A DNA stretch of 64,000 nt, from contig CANNBP010000023.1 in NCBI GenBank assembly GCA_947502885.1, positions 1-64,000 on the forward strand, written 5' to 3'. A program made the position numbers and the translations under genes. The DNA is from an uncultured Aquimarina sp. Its GTDB lineage: Bacteria > Bacteroidota > Bacteroidia > Flavobacteriales > Flavobacteriaceae. Below, one piece after another: positions 8,671 through 16,205 of this stretch. The notes under the pieces are model-generated. The model was not told where the DNA came from and ran no database searches. It saw only the letters and a list, made by a program, of their open reading frames with translations. The number at the start of each line of letters is the position of its first letter. Positions within the stretch are counted from its first letter, which is position 1.

Positions 8671-9716
8671 TCGATTAAGATTCTTTGAGCTGTAAATCCA
8701 GGACCAAAACTAAGTAACAATCCTTTGTCACCTTTTGATGGTTGCTTATCCATAAATCGTTCTAAGACGTACAATACTGTTGCACTCGACATGTTGCCAT
8801 ACAATTTAAGAATTTCTTTGGTGTCGTCTATATTTTTACCCAAGGAACCGAAAAGATCTTCTATGGTTTGTACGATTTTTTTTCCGCCAGGGTGAAAAAT
8901 TAAATGATCTATATCTTGAATGGTAACGTTGTTTTTTTCTAAAAAAGGATGTACAATATCAGGAAAATGTTGAGCAATAGTTTCTGGTACAGATTTGTCT
9001 AAAATCATTTGTAGCCCGGTATTACTAAGTTTAAACCCCATCATATGCGTTGCATTGTAAAAATGATACATGGCTTCATCTATAATTTTTGGACCGTCAT
9101 CATCATCATAAGATGATAGTATGGTGGCTGCGGCTCCATCTCCAAAAATAGCGGCACTTACAATATTAACCATAGAAAAATCTTCTAGCTGAAATGTTGC
9201 CGTTGGCGATTCTACGGCGATAACAGCCGCACGTTTATTGGGATTAGCTTTTAAAAACTCTTTGGCATAAATAATGCCCGATACTCCCGCAACACAACCC
9301 ATTTCTGTTACTGGTAATCTCACAATATCTTGACGCATATTAAGACTGTTGATCAAATAAGCATCTAAAGAAGGAATCATAATACCTGTACAACTTACCG
9401 TAATAATATAATCCAGATCTCTAGGGCTTAACTTTGCTTTTTCAAGGGATTTGATTAATGCACCTTCTGCAAGTTTGATACTTTCTTTTGTATATATATC
9501 ATTTTTTTCTTCAAAAGAAGTATTCATAAAAACTTCATGAGCGTCCATAATAGAGTAGCGTTTGTCAACACCAGCATTCTCGAATATTTTAAGAACTTTA
9601 CGTTGAAAACGTTCTTCTTGACCCGTTAACCAAGTTTTAAGATAGGGTAAGATTTCTGTTGTTGACCTGCTATATTGTGGTAGTTGCTTTGCAACCGAAA
9701 CTATTTTTACACTCAT
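8664..9716 (-). CDS. Type III polyketide synthase (chalcone/stilbene synthase superfamily)
   Basis: Homodimeric CoA/ACP-dependent iterative ketosynthase. The catalytic triad is visible: Cys141 in TEMGCVAGVSG, His in HLIFHPGGKKIV near residue 277, and Asn in LYGNMSSATVLY near residue 310. IITVSCTGIMIPSLDAYL near 105 and LLSFGPGFTAQRILIEW at the C-terminus are family signatures. At 350 residues the length is normal. The methyltransferase gene ends one base before its ATG. In bacteria such enzymes turn a fatty starter plus malonyl units into alkylresorcinols, alkylpyrones or acylphloroglucinols. With a methyltransferase and a flavoprotein next to it the layout matches the srsA-srsB-srsC phenolic lipid / alkylquinone pathway of Streptomyces griseus. 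Confidence 0.92.
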   Translation of the reverse strand: MSVKIVSVAKQLPQYSRSTTEILPYLKTWLTGQEERFQRKVLKIFENAGVDKRYSIMDAHEVFMNTSFEEKNDIYTKESIKLAEGALIKSLEKAKLSPRDLDYIITVSCTGIMIPSLDAYLINSLNMRQDIVRLPVTEMGCVAGVSGIIYAKEFLKANPNKRAAVIAVESPTATFQLEDFSMVNIVSAAIFGDGAAATILSSYDDDDGPKIIDEAMYHFYNATHMMGFKLSNTGLQMILDKSVPETIAQHFPDIVHPFLEKNNVTIQDIDHLIFHPGGKKIVQTIEDLFGSLGKNIDDTKEILKLYGNMSSATVLYVLERFMDKQPSKGDKGLLLSFGPGFTAQRILIEW

Positions 9717-10418
9717 TTATTTTTTAATTATCCATTGATAGCGAAATGCCCATTTCCATTTGATTGTACTCTGGATATGTAATTGAGTCGCTATTTGTTG
9801 TAATTCCTTTTTTTTAAACCCTTTTAAAATGGATAGTAATCCATCATTTGTTACCATTTGGTTGTTTACAAAATAACATATGATTTTAAATAAATAATAT
9901 GCTAGTCGGTGTCGGTGTAAATCATTGATAACTATTCCTAAACGTGTTTCGTTTTGAAGTTTAAGTAATAGACTCTTAATCTCTACATCTGTAAAATGAT
10001 GTAAGAACAATGTAGATAAAACAATATCACATGAGATACCTCTAAAAGAATCAGATAAAATATCTTGATTAAGATAACTTATTTCTGGATAATTTAGAGA
10101 TAATTTTCTTGCATAGTCTAGCGTGAAGGCATTGGCATCTATTCCTATTAATTTACAAGTATATCCATTCTTTTTGCAAAACTTGGCTATTGTCCTAAGC
10201 ATGTCACCACTACCACAACCTAGATCTACGATAACAATCGTATTATCCTTAGAATGCCTTGATAGTAGTTTTTTTATGCCATTTATAGTTACATTATTAC
10301 CTCCTAAAAATTTGTTTATTGAGGCTATTTGATCTAATGTTTTTTGTAAAAGATCCCCAGTCATATCAAAATCATCCATGAGCTCTGAATGATTACTTCT
10401 ATGTTTTGTACTTATCAT
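9717..10418 (-). CDS. SAM-dependent methyltransferase of the type III PKS cluster
   Basis: Class I methyltransferase, 233 residues. Motif I is IVIVDLGCGSGDMLRTIAK near residue 62, the acidic loop is LIGIDANAFTLDYA near 90, and the post-II motif is DIVLSTLFLHHFTD near 130. The C-terminal third resembles small-molecule/quinone-type methyltransferases. It overlaps the flavoprotein gene by 4 bp and abuts the PKS gene without a gap, so all three are surely co-expressed. It probably methylates the aromatic ring or hydroxyl of the PKS product, like SrsB; the exact position is unknown. Confidence 0.87.
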   Translation of the reverse strand: MISTKHRSNHSELMDDFDMTGDLLQKTLDQIASINKFLGGNNVTINGIKKLLSRHSKDNTIVIVDLGCGSGDMLRTIAKFCKKNGYTCKLIGIDANAFTLDYARKLSLNYPEISYLNQDILSDSFRGISCDIVLSTLFLHHFTDVEIKSLLLKLQNETRLGIVINDLHRHRLAYYLFKIICYFVNNQMVTNDGLLSILKGFKKKELQQIATQLHIQSTIKWKWAFRYQWIIKK

Positions 10419-11554
10419 GATAAGGAAAGGGGTTTTAATAATTTACCATGGGTGTTTTTAATAATTATGGGCAATACCCAGGGAAACATTTTTAAAAAGA
10501 CTAGGACTACTTCTGAAAAATAAGTCATCCTAAACAATTTTGCGAGTACTCTTCCGAGCTTTAGGCGTTGTTCGAACTCTTTTTTCCAGAGTTTATCATA
10601 CTTTTTTTCTAAAATAGCCCTTGATTCAATTTGTCCGCTAAAATATTGTACTATTAACTCCGAAGCTATTTGTGCAGCATGAATAGCCATTCCCATACCA
10701 TTACCACATAAAGGGTGTATCATACTAGCAGTATCTCCACACATTAAAACATGATCTTCTACAGTGTTTTTGGCAGAGAAAGATATCTGACTTATGGTAA
10801 TTGGTTTTGAAAAAGCAAGTTTAGTGTTTTCGAATATATTTTTTAGATGAACATTTTGATACACTACTTTTTGCTGAAAATCTTCAATGTTTTTATATTT
10901 CTTAAATGATTGGTAGTCGGTAATATAACAAATGTTGATATGATCATTTTCAATTTTTGATACACCACAATACCCTCCAATAAAGTTATGAAGACCTACT
11001 AAATCCTCAGGGAACTTTCCTTTATAATGGGCTTTTACAGCCAAATACGGAGCTTTTTTTTGTATAAACTTACGATTTAGTTTAATGTCTAAGTTAGCAC
11101 GTTTACCATATGCACCTATGACTATTTGAGAAGTATAACAAGAATTACTTTTGGTAAAAACAGAGAACAAATTGTTTTTATATTCTATTTGTGTTACCGT
11201 ATCATTGATTATTCTTACACCATTTTCTTTGGCTTTCTGTGCAAGTACATAGTCTAGAGTAAACCGGCTTATACTAAAGCCTCCTAAGGGTAATTTGGCT
11301 TTGATATGATTACCTTTTGAACTACTCAATAAAATATTTTTTATGTTTTTTGCCTTATGAGCCAATGGATCAAAACCTAGAGATTTGAGGTAGGGGAGTA
11401 CTTCATTAGAGATGTATTCTCCACAAACTTTATGCTTAGGATAACTGTTTTTCTCAAGAACAAGAACAGAAAGCCCATTTTTAGAGAGATGTATAGCATT
11501 AATTAAACCTGCAAGGCCTCCGCCAATTATTAGTACTTGATTATTTATTGTCAA
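10415..11554 (-). CDS. FAD-dependent oxidoreductase (geranylgeranyl-reductase / aromatic hydroxylase-like)
   Basis: 379 residues. The N-terminal dinucleotide fold is VLIIGGGLAGLINAIHLSKNG (residues 8-28), followed by the family motif HKVCGEYISNEVLPYL near 42. The second FAD motif VLMCGDTASMIHPLCGNGMG is near 280. The C-terminal 30 residues are hydrophobic (FLKMFPWVLPIII) and may touch the membrane. These features place it in the flavoprotein monooxygenase / geranylgeranyl reductase superfamily. Next to a type III PKS and a methyltransferase it most likely hydroxylates or oxidises the alkyl-aromatic ring towards a quinone, as SrsC does. Chain reduction is the alternative. Confidence 0.87.
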   Translation of the reverse strand: MTINNQVLIIGGGLAGLINAIHLSKNGLSVLVLEKNSYPKHKVCGEYISNEVLPYLKSLGFDPLAHKAKNIKNILLSSSKGNHIKAKLPLGGFSISRFTLDYVLAQKAKENGVRIINDTVTQIEYKNNLFSVFTKSNSCYTSQIVIGAYGKRANLDIKLNRKFIQKKAPYLAVKAHYKGKFPEDLVGLHNFIGGYCGVSKIENDHINICYITDYQSFKKYKNIEDFQQKVVYQNVHLKNIFENTKLAFSKPITISQISFSAKNTVEDHVLMCGDTASMIHPLCGNGMGMAIHAAQIASELIVQYFSGQIESRAILEKKYDKLWKKEFEQRLKLGRVLAKLFRMTYFSEVVLVFLKMFPWVLPIIIKNTHGKLLKPLSLS

Positions 11555-11558
11555 AATA

Positions 11559-12095
11559 TTATTTGTCTGCGCTATACACTACATTAATTTTAACGGTGTC
11601 AGACATTACCCAGCTCTTTTTTCCAACCGTATAATCTCTTCTATTGAGTGTAAAATAGGAAGTAAGCGTTATCGAATTTTCGTTTTCTGAAAATTGCAGG
11701 GGTATGGTTATAGTTTTTGTAGTGTTCTTTATAGTTAATTGAGCCGTTAGTATATATTTGGATACAGACTCTTTTTTAATTTTAGTGGATTTTAAAACAA
11801 TATCTGGATAGTTAGAAGTATCAAAATAGTCCTTTTCTGATAAACTTTTGTTTCTGGTGTTATTTCCTGTATCCAAAGAATTAACTTTTATAGTTGCATT
11901 TAAAAAGCTATTTGAAACATCATCTTTATTAAAATTACTAGAGATAGCAACATTAGAAAAGGTACCGTCTACATTTAATCCTATGTTCTTTATTTTAAAT
12001 GTAACTTTAGTTTTGGATGTATTTTGAGTTAAGCTTTGAGCAGTAAGATGAAGCGTACTTATGAATAAAATCATAAAAAAGATAGCTGTTCTCAT
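11559..12095 (-). CDS. YceI-family periplasmic lipid-binding protein
   Basis: A signal peptide (MRTAIFFMILFISTLHLTAQ) is followed by a YceI beta-barrel of normal size. Landmarks are VTFKIKNIGLNVDGTFSNV near residue 30, DYFDTSNYPDIVLKS near 90 and an extended-strand C-terminus. YceI proteins hold polyisoprenoid or amphiphilic quinone-like lipids in an extended lipocalin-like barrel. It is the first gene of the minus-strand cluster, 4 bp before the flavoprotein gene, which suggests it binds or carries the lipid product outside the inner membrane. Confidence 0.88.
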   Translation of the reverse strand: MRTAIFFMILFISTLHLTAQSLTQNTSKTKVTFKIKNIGLNVDGTFSNVAISSNFNKDDVSNSFLNATIKVNSLDTGNNTRNKSLSEKDYFDTSNYPDIVLKSTKIKKESVSKYILTAQLTIKNTTKTITIPLQFSENENSITLTSYFTLNRRDYTVGKKSWVMSDTVKINVVYSADK

Positions 12096-12228
12096 AAATC
12101 AGTTTATTAATTGGTCTCAATGTTCGTTTAAAAATTACAGGCTCTTAAATATATAGTATTTTATGAACTCTATAAAAAATGAAATGTTTCATTTTGTTTT
12201 TAATATTTGTTTTTGGAGTGCATAAATA

Positions 12229-13326
12229 TCAATTAGACTTACCTTGTTTTTTTATGACTTGCCATTGTTCTTGAGTCATTACACCTCTAAAACCTACATG
12301 ATCTTGACTTGTATCTGGGCTAGTATGCATTCTAGCACTTGCTCTATAACTACTACAATAGCTATTATTACATAAAAAAGAGCCACCTCTCATTATGCGT
12401 TGAGGTACATTTGGTTGTTGAGGGTCAAATGGTGTATTAGCCCCTTTTGGATTGGTAATAATACCTTTATTCGCACTTTCTTGGTAATATTTGGCATTAT
12501 ACCAATCAGAAGTCCACTCCCATACATTTCCTGCCATATCGTATAGGCCATATCCATTAGGTTTGTAGCTACCTACGGGTGCTGTATTAAAGTACCCATC
12601 TTTTAAACTATTGTAAAGCGGAAATGTACCTTGCCATGTATTTCCGTGGGCAATGATATTCGAATTATTTCCCCAAGGATATAAGTTGTTTTGTAAGCCT
12701 CCTCTTGCTGCAAATTCCCATTCGGCATCGGTAGGCAGTCGTTTTCCAGCCCATTTTAAATAAGCAAGTGCATCATCCCAGGATACTTGTACTACAGGAT
12801 GATCTTGTTTGTCTACAATAGAACTTTTTGGACCTTGTGGGTGTTTCCAATTCGCTCCTTTTACCCAAGACCACCATTGTGACCAATCAAAAAGATTATC
12901 TGTTTCTACGGGTGTAAACACCATTGAAGCTGCAACCAATAGAGAATCATGTGGTTTAGGTGTATCGGGTGGTACTTGTTTTTTTAGTTCTTCCCAGTCA
13001 GGCTTTTGTTCTGCTGTAGTTATATAGTTTGTAGCTTCTATAAATTTTTTAAACTCGGCATTGGTGACTTCTTTGGCATCTATCCAGAAGCCTGATAACG
13101 CTACTTGATGTGCTGGTTTTTCATCAATTCGTGCATATGGATCTGAAGGTAATGCTCCCATAGTAAATTGACCTGTTGGTATCCATACCATACCAGGAGG
13201 ACCATCTTCAGGAATATTATTGTCTTGATTTGTTAAGGCTTGAGTAGTTTTTTTAGGTTGTTTTTTTTGATTACAAGAAATACATAATACAAAAAGAAAT
13301 AACATTAAAAATCTGAATATAGGCAT
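12229..13326 (-). CDS. Lipoprotein formylglycine-generating enzyme (SUMF1 family)
   Basis: The signal ends in a lipobox (LFLFVLCISCNQKK), so the protein is probably a lipoprotein. The FGE-sulfatase domain runs from GMVWIPTGQFTMG to the C-terminus, with DEKPAHQVALSGFWIDAKEVTNAEF, RLPTDAEWEFAARGG and GNVWEWTSDW. RGGSFLCNNSYCSSYRASAR contains the CxxxxC pair that is catalytic in true FGEs; most structural relatives lack it. So the enzyme could convert a Cys or Ser to formylglycine in a sulfatase. No sulfatase lies in this window. It is 133 bp upstream of the YceI gene on the same strand; whether it is part of that operon is unclear. Confidence 0.88.
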   Translation of the reverse strand: MPIFRFLMLFLFVLCISCNQKKQPKKTTQALTNQDNNIPEDGPPGMVWIPTGQFTMGALPSDPYARIDEKPAHQVALSGFWIDAKEVTNAEFKKFIEATNYITTAEQKPDWEELKKQVPPDTPKPHDSLLVAASMVFTPVETDNLFDWSQWWSWVKGANWKHPQGPKSSIVDKQDHPVVQVSWDDALAYLKWAGKRLPTDAEWEFAARGGLQNNLYPWGNNSNIIAHGNTWQGTFPLYNSLKDGYFNTAPVGSYKPNGYGLYDMAGNVWEWTSDWYNAKYYQESANKGIITNPKGANTPFDPQQPNVPQRIMRGGSFLCNNSYCSSYRASARMHTSPDTSQDHVGFRGVMTQEQWQVIKKQGKSN

Positions 13327-13437
13327 AGAGTAGAATTTGCTAACTAAACTTAATATCGAAGTTAAGGAATTAGATTAAAAATTCACCTTATAAAATTAGT
13401 TATCCATTTTTATTCATTAAAAGAATTATAAAATAAA

Positions 13438-13468
13438 AAAACGGTACTTTAATTAAAAGTACCGTTTT
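13438..13468 (-). terminator. Terminator after the first precursor peptide
   Basis: A 13-bp perfect stem (AAAACGGTACTTT / AAAGTACCGTTTT, loop AATTA) ends in a T run when read on the minus strand. It lies about 107 bp past the stop of the peptide gene at 13575-13799 and separates it from the FGE gene. Confidence 0.75.
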
Positions 13469-13574
13469 AACCCTAGTAGCATACTAAGGTTTATATTTAT
13501 AGAACATCTTCTTTCCCCACAAGAAAATAGCTTAATAGAATACTTATTCTAAACACGAAGTGTATGAAGGATTA

Positions 13575-13799
13575 TTAGGCATTACCCCCTACTTCTTTTT
13601 TGCCATCATCACCACGCCCACAACCACGACTTTGGGCAACAGTATTACAAGTGTTTCCTGCAGTATTACAACCAGTATTTTGCCCATTATTTCCGGTATA
13701 ATCTCGTGGTCCTTCAGCTCCAGTTCCACCTATTATGTTATATAGGTTATCTAGTTTTGATACTCTGATTTTTTGAAGATTCAATTTTTTCTTTCCCAT
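13575..13799 (-). CDS. Class I lanthipeptide-type precursor peptide
   Basis: Small peptide of 74 residues from the ATG at 13797-13799 (MGKKKLN). An upstream in-frame ATG at 13811 would add four residues, but the paralogue at 16086 also starts MG..., so I prefer the shorter form. The leader KKLNLQKIRVSKLDNLYNI ends in IIGG and matches the Bacteroidota leader KLxLxKxxIxKLxNLxxIxGG used by class I lanthipeptides such as pinensins. The core after GG is Gly/Asn/Thr-rich with three Cys and repeated NT pairs (QNTGCNTAGNTCNT), suited to thioether or other modification. No LanB, LanC or exporter is in the window. It follows the TPR-AraC regulator gene at 13922-15646 on the same strand and is preceded by a perfect TTCATGAA palindrome (13874-13895). 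Confidence 0.75.
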   Translation of the reverse strand: MGKKKLNLQKIRVSKLDNLYNIIGGTGAEGPRDYTGNNGQNTGCNTAGNTCNTVAQSRGCGRGDDGKKEVGGNA

Positions 13800-13823
13800 A
13801 ATGTTTTCCAATTTTAATTTGCC

Positions 13824-13895
13824 GCAAGATATTATAGTTTTTTTAACATTTTAGTTGAAAAATCAAAAAGCTGCTAAAGATTCATGAATCTTTAG
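13824..13895 (-). promoter_or_regulatory. Operator palindrome and promoter-like element of first precursor peptide
   Basis: AAAGATTCATGAATCTTT, extended by CT/AG to a 22-bp perfect palindrome, lies at 13874-13895, centre 13884.5. On the minus strand the element TATCTTGCGGCAAA follows, with TATCTTGC at 13824-13831, centre 13827.5, 57 bp away. The same two elements with the same 57-bp spacing precede the second precursor (16108-16178). The TATCTTGC part is only a weak match to TAnnTTTG and there is no clear -33 TTG, which would fit a promoter that depends on an activator. Confidence 0.6.
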
Positions 13896-13921
13896 TGTGT
13901 AAAATGTTTGTTTCTAGTGGT

Positions 13922-15646
13922 TTACTTTGTTTTTGAGTTTTCTAGTTTTTTAATGAAATAGGAAGGTTTGATGCCTGTTTTTTTATAGAAAGCTTGAGAA
14001 AAAGATACAGGATTATTGAAACCAGCGGTTTCAGAAATTGCTTTAATGGTGTACAATCTAAATTTCTTGTCGTTTTTAATTTTTTCTATTGCATACCCAA
14101 TTCTTAAATCATTGATATAGTCGGGAAACTTCTTTTTTTCATAATGATTAATATATTGGGACAAATATTTGGCATTCGAATCTAGTTTTTTAGCAAGTAA
14201 ATTAATTGTAATATCTTTATTTAGATATTCTTTATCTGAGACGAAAATATTAAGACCATTTTTGATTCTAGAGGCGATATCATCAGATAAAATATTAGGC
14301 GAAATTGCAGTTATAGGCTCTTTATCTTTAGGGTCCGATTTTTGAGAGGAAGTCTCGATTAATTTTTTAAACTTTTCTTCATACCCTTTTTTAGTTTTAT
14401 GGCTTCTGTATATCAGAAATAGACAAATTATTATTGATACGGTAATTACTAAAATAACACTTATTGTTTTGGTCGTATTTGATTTATTAAGATTAGATAT
14501 AATTCGTTCTTTTTCTTGAAGAATTTGAGGAGTATCAAAACCTGTAACAATTTTATTATTGATGTCTTTATAATTGGTTATGGATATACTATCATATTTG
14601 AGTAATCGATCTAAATAGAATAATTGTTTCTCTATATTTTGTTTAGTTTTGTAATGATTTATTAATATTTTATAAGTTTCCCGAGTTTCTGGAACAAAAT
14701 CCAGTTTTTCTTTTAACAGCGTATCTACTATTTTAAATTGACTTAGTGCTTTCTCAGTCATTTTTGACTTGAGATAAGATTTTCCTAGATAAAATCTGGT
14801 AAATATTATGTTTGAATAATCCTTTTGCTTGTGTACAAATGGCATTACTTTTAATAAACTATCGATCGATTGTGAATATTGTTTTTTGAAATACAAATTA
14901 ACACCTTCATTCATTACAAAATAGTTACGCATAGCATTATCATTTAATGAAATGGACTGCTTAATACCATAACTATTTAAGACAGTTGCACTATCTAATT
15001 TATTGAATCTAGTGTGAAAATCCGAAATTGCAAATATGGAGAGTAAATAACCGGACATATTAGTGTCTTTTTCTTTTTCATATTCATCATGACATTTTCT
15101 GAAAATTTTTAAAGCTTCTTCATAATTACCAATACGACTTTTGATAAGACCAATATTGAATTTTATGTCATTATCAAGTTCGGGATGATTCTTTTGGGCG
15201 TACTGATGGCCCATAAAATAATTGTCTAGGGCTTTTTTATAATTAGCAATATTTAAAAACATATTCCCTAAATCGAGATATGCTAATGAGGGATAAAATC
15301 GATTACTATGATTCTTAGAGTAAGATATTGATTGATGAAGAAAAGCATGTTTTAATGAATCATTAGAAATATGACTCAATAGACGATATCCTCGAGCTGT
15401 TTTTATAGAATCGTTAATTGTAATACTTTTTTTGATATAAGATTTTATATAAATACTGGCTTTTATAGGAGATTTAGTTTGGTCGTGGTATTTATCTAGT
15501 AGTTCATCAAAGGGTGTATTGACTATCGAATCCGGAACCTTAAATTGATTTATAATCTTGGTATCTGTAAAATCAATAGTTTCTTGCGCCTGAATAGCAG
15601 AAAATGTAAAAACAAATATGAGGAAGAAATAGAAGTATTTAACCAT
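13922..15646 (-). CDS. Membrane-anchored TPR-AraC transcriptional regulator, copy 1
   Basis: 574 residues. Order: N-terminal signal peptide (FYFFLIFVFTFSAIQAQ), then TPR-like helical repeats from about residue 80 to 380 (YPSLAYLDLGNMFLNIANYKKALDNY is one repeat). One transmembrane helix follows near 393-415 (ISVILVITVSIIICLFLIY), then a basic linker. A C-terminal AraC-type double helix-turn-helix occupies about 475-570 (ITINLLAKKLDSNAKYLSQYIN, then ISETAGFNNPVSFSQAFYKKTGIKPS). The layout puts the TPR part outside the inner membrane and the DNA-binding part inside, a one-protein signal transducer known from Bacteroidota. It is strongly similar to the protein at 16206-17933, clearly a tandem duplicate. 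Each copy is followed on the same strand by a small GG-leader precursor gene. The ligand is unknown; the neighbouring peptide is a candidate. Confidence 0.88.
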   Translation of the reverse strand: MVKYFYFFLIFVFTFSAIQAQETIDFTDTKIINQFKVPDSIVNTPFDELLDKYHDQTKSPIKASIYIKSYIKKSITINDSIKTARGYRLLSHISNDSLKHAFLHQSISYSKNHSNRFYPSLAYLDLGNMFLNIANYKKALDNYFMGHQYAQKNHPELDNDIKFNIGLIKSRIGNYEEALKIFRKCHDEYEKEKDTNMSGYLLSIFAISDFHTRFNKLDSATVLNSYGIKQSISLNDNAMRNYFVMNEGVNLYFKKQYSQSIDSLLKVMPFVHKQKDYSNIIFTRFYLGKSYLKSKMTEKALSQFKIVDTLLKEKLDFVPETRETYKILINHYKTKQNIEKQLFYLDRLLKYDSISITNYKDINNKIVTGFDTPQILQEKERIISNLNKSNTTKTISVILVITVSIIICLFLIYRSHKTKKGYEEKFKKLIETSSQKSDPKDKEPITAISPNILSDDIASRIKNGLNIFVSDKEYLNKDITINLLAKKLDSNAKYLSQYINHYEKKKFPDYINDLRIGYAIEKIKNDKKFRLYTIKAISETAGFNNPVSFSQAFYKKTGIKPSYFIKKLENSKTK

Positions 15647-15847
15647 AAAAAGCTTTCGTTGGAAGGTGATTTTTCTGTTCGAATAGACAAATTAAGGTAT
15701 TTTTAAATAACTACAACTTATTAAGATGTTTGAAATATGTAACTTTTGCTATGAAGGGTGTATTTTGTAAAGTTATAATTTAAGAAAGGACTTGTTTTTT
15801 TGGATCGATTGCTTAGGTTATAGAGGGCAGTTTAACCATTATATGGC

Positions 15848-15886
15848 AAAATAAAGCAAGATTTATTATAAATCTTGCTTTATTTT
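15848..15886 (-). terminator. Strong terminator after the second precursor frame
   Basis: An 18-bp perfect stem (AAAATAAAGCAAGATTTA / TAAATCTTGCTTTATTTT, 3-nt loop) ends in a T tract on the minus strand. It lies 12 bp past the second stop (15898-15900) of the precursor frame, not near the first stop at 15961. This supports the longer frame as the ancestral gene. Confidence 0.8.
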
Positions 15887-15897
15887 ATATTTTATTA

Positions 15898-16086
15898 TTA
15901 AGGTCGTCCATGGCAATGATGAGCATCACCACCACCTTGCCCATCTCTAGAATGGCAAAATTAAGTTTCTGTAATCGAAGTCGAACCATCTTGCCCTGCT
16001 GCACCACCACCATGAATTAAATTTAAGTTGTCAAGTTTTGATATTCTAATTTTTTCCAAGTTTAATGTCTTTCTTCTATTTCCCAT
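15898..16086 (-). pseudogene. Second lanthipeptide-type precursor, interrupted by an in-frame TAA
   Basis: The ATG at 16084-16086 opens a 41-residue peptide that stops at TAA (15961-15963). The leader KTLNLEKIRISKLDNLNLI ends in HGGG and is close to that of the 13575 peptide. The first core part is AAGQDGSTSITET, without Cys. After the TAA the same frame continues for 20 codons (FCHSRDGQGGGDAHHCHGRP) to a second TAA at 15898, with two Cys, and only then comes the terminator hairpin. Most likely one nonsense mutation split a precursor of about 62 residues. Alternatives are a genuinely short 41-residue peptide, stop readthrough or a sequencing error. It lies directly downstream of the regulator at 16206-17933. 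Confidence 0.65.
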
Positions 16087-16107
16087 TATGTTAAGTTTTT
16101 GTTTGCC

Positions 16108-16178
16108 GCAAGATATTGTGATTTTATTTGTGTTTTTTATAAAAAAGTAATGTATTAGTAAAGATTCATGAATTTTTG
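16108..16178 (-). promoter_or_regulatory. Operator palindrome and promoter-like element of second precursor
   Basis: TAAAGATTCATGAATTTTT around 16160-16177 (centre 16168.5) is a slightly degenerate copy of the palindrome at 13874-13895. TATCTTGCGGCAAA follows on the minus strand, with TATCTTGC at 16108-16115, centre 16111.5, again 57 bp away. The element and its spacing are thus conserved between the two peptide genes although the rest of the leader DNA differs. Confidence 0.6.
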
Positions 16179-16205
16179 GTTGTAAATACTTGACTTAGTT
16201 AGGTT

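Noticed and set aside
4820..12095. Flexirubin / aryl polyene cluster
   Set aside because: The KS, ACP and dehydratase would fit, but there is no ammonia-lyase-type gene, glycosyl- or acyltransferase or chain-length-factor pair, and a type III PKS dominates.
13799..13811. Upstream ATG of the first precursor (MENIMGKKK)
   Set aside because: The paralogue starts with MG at the equivalent codon, so the first four residues are probably not made.
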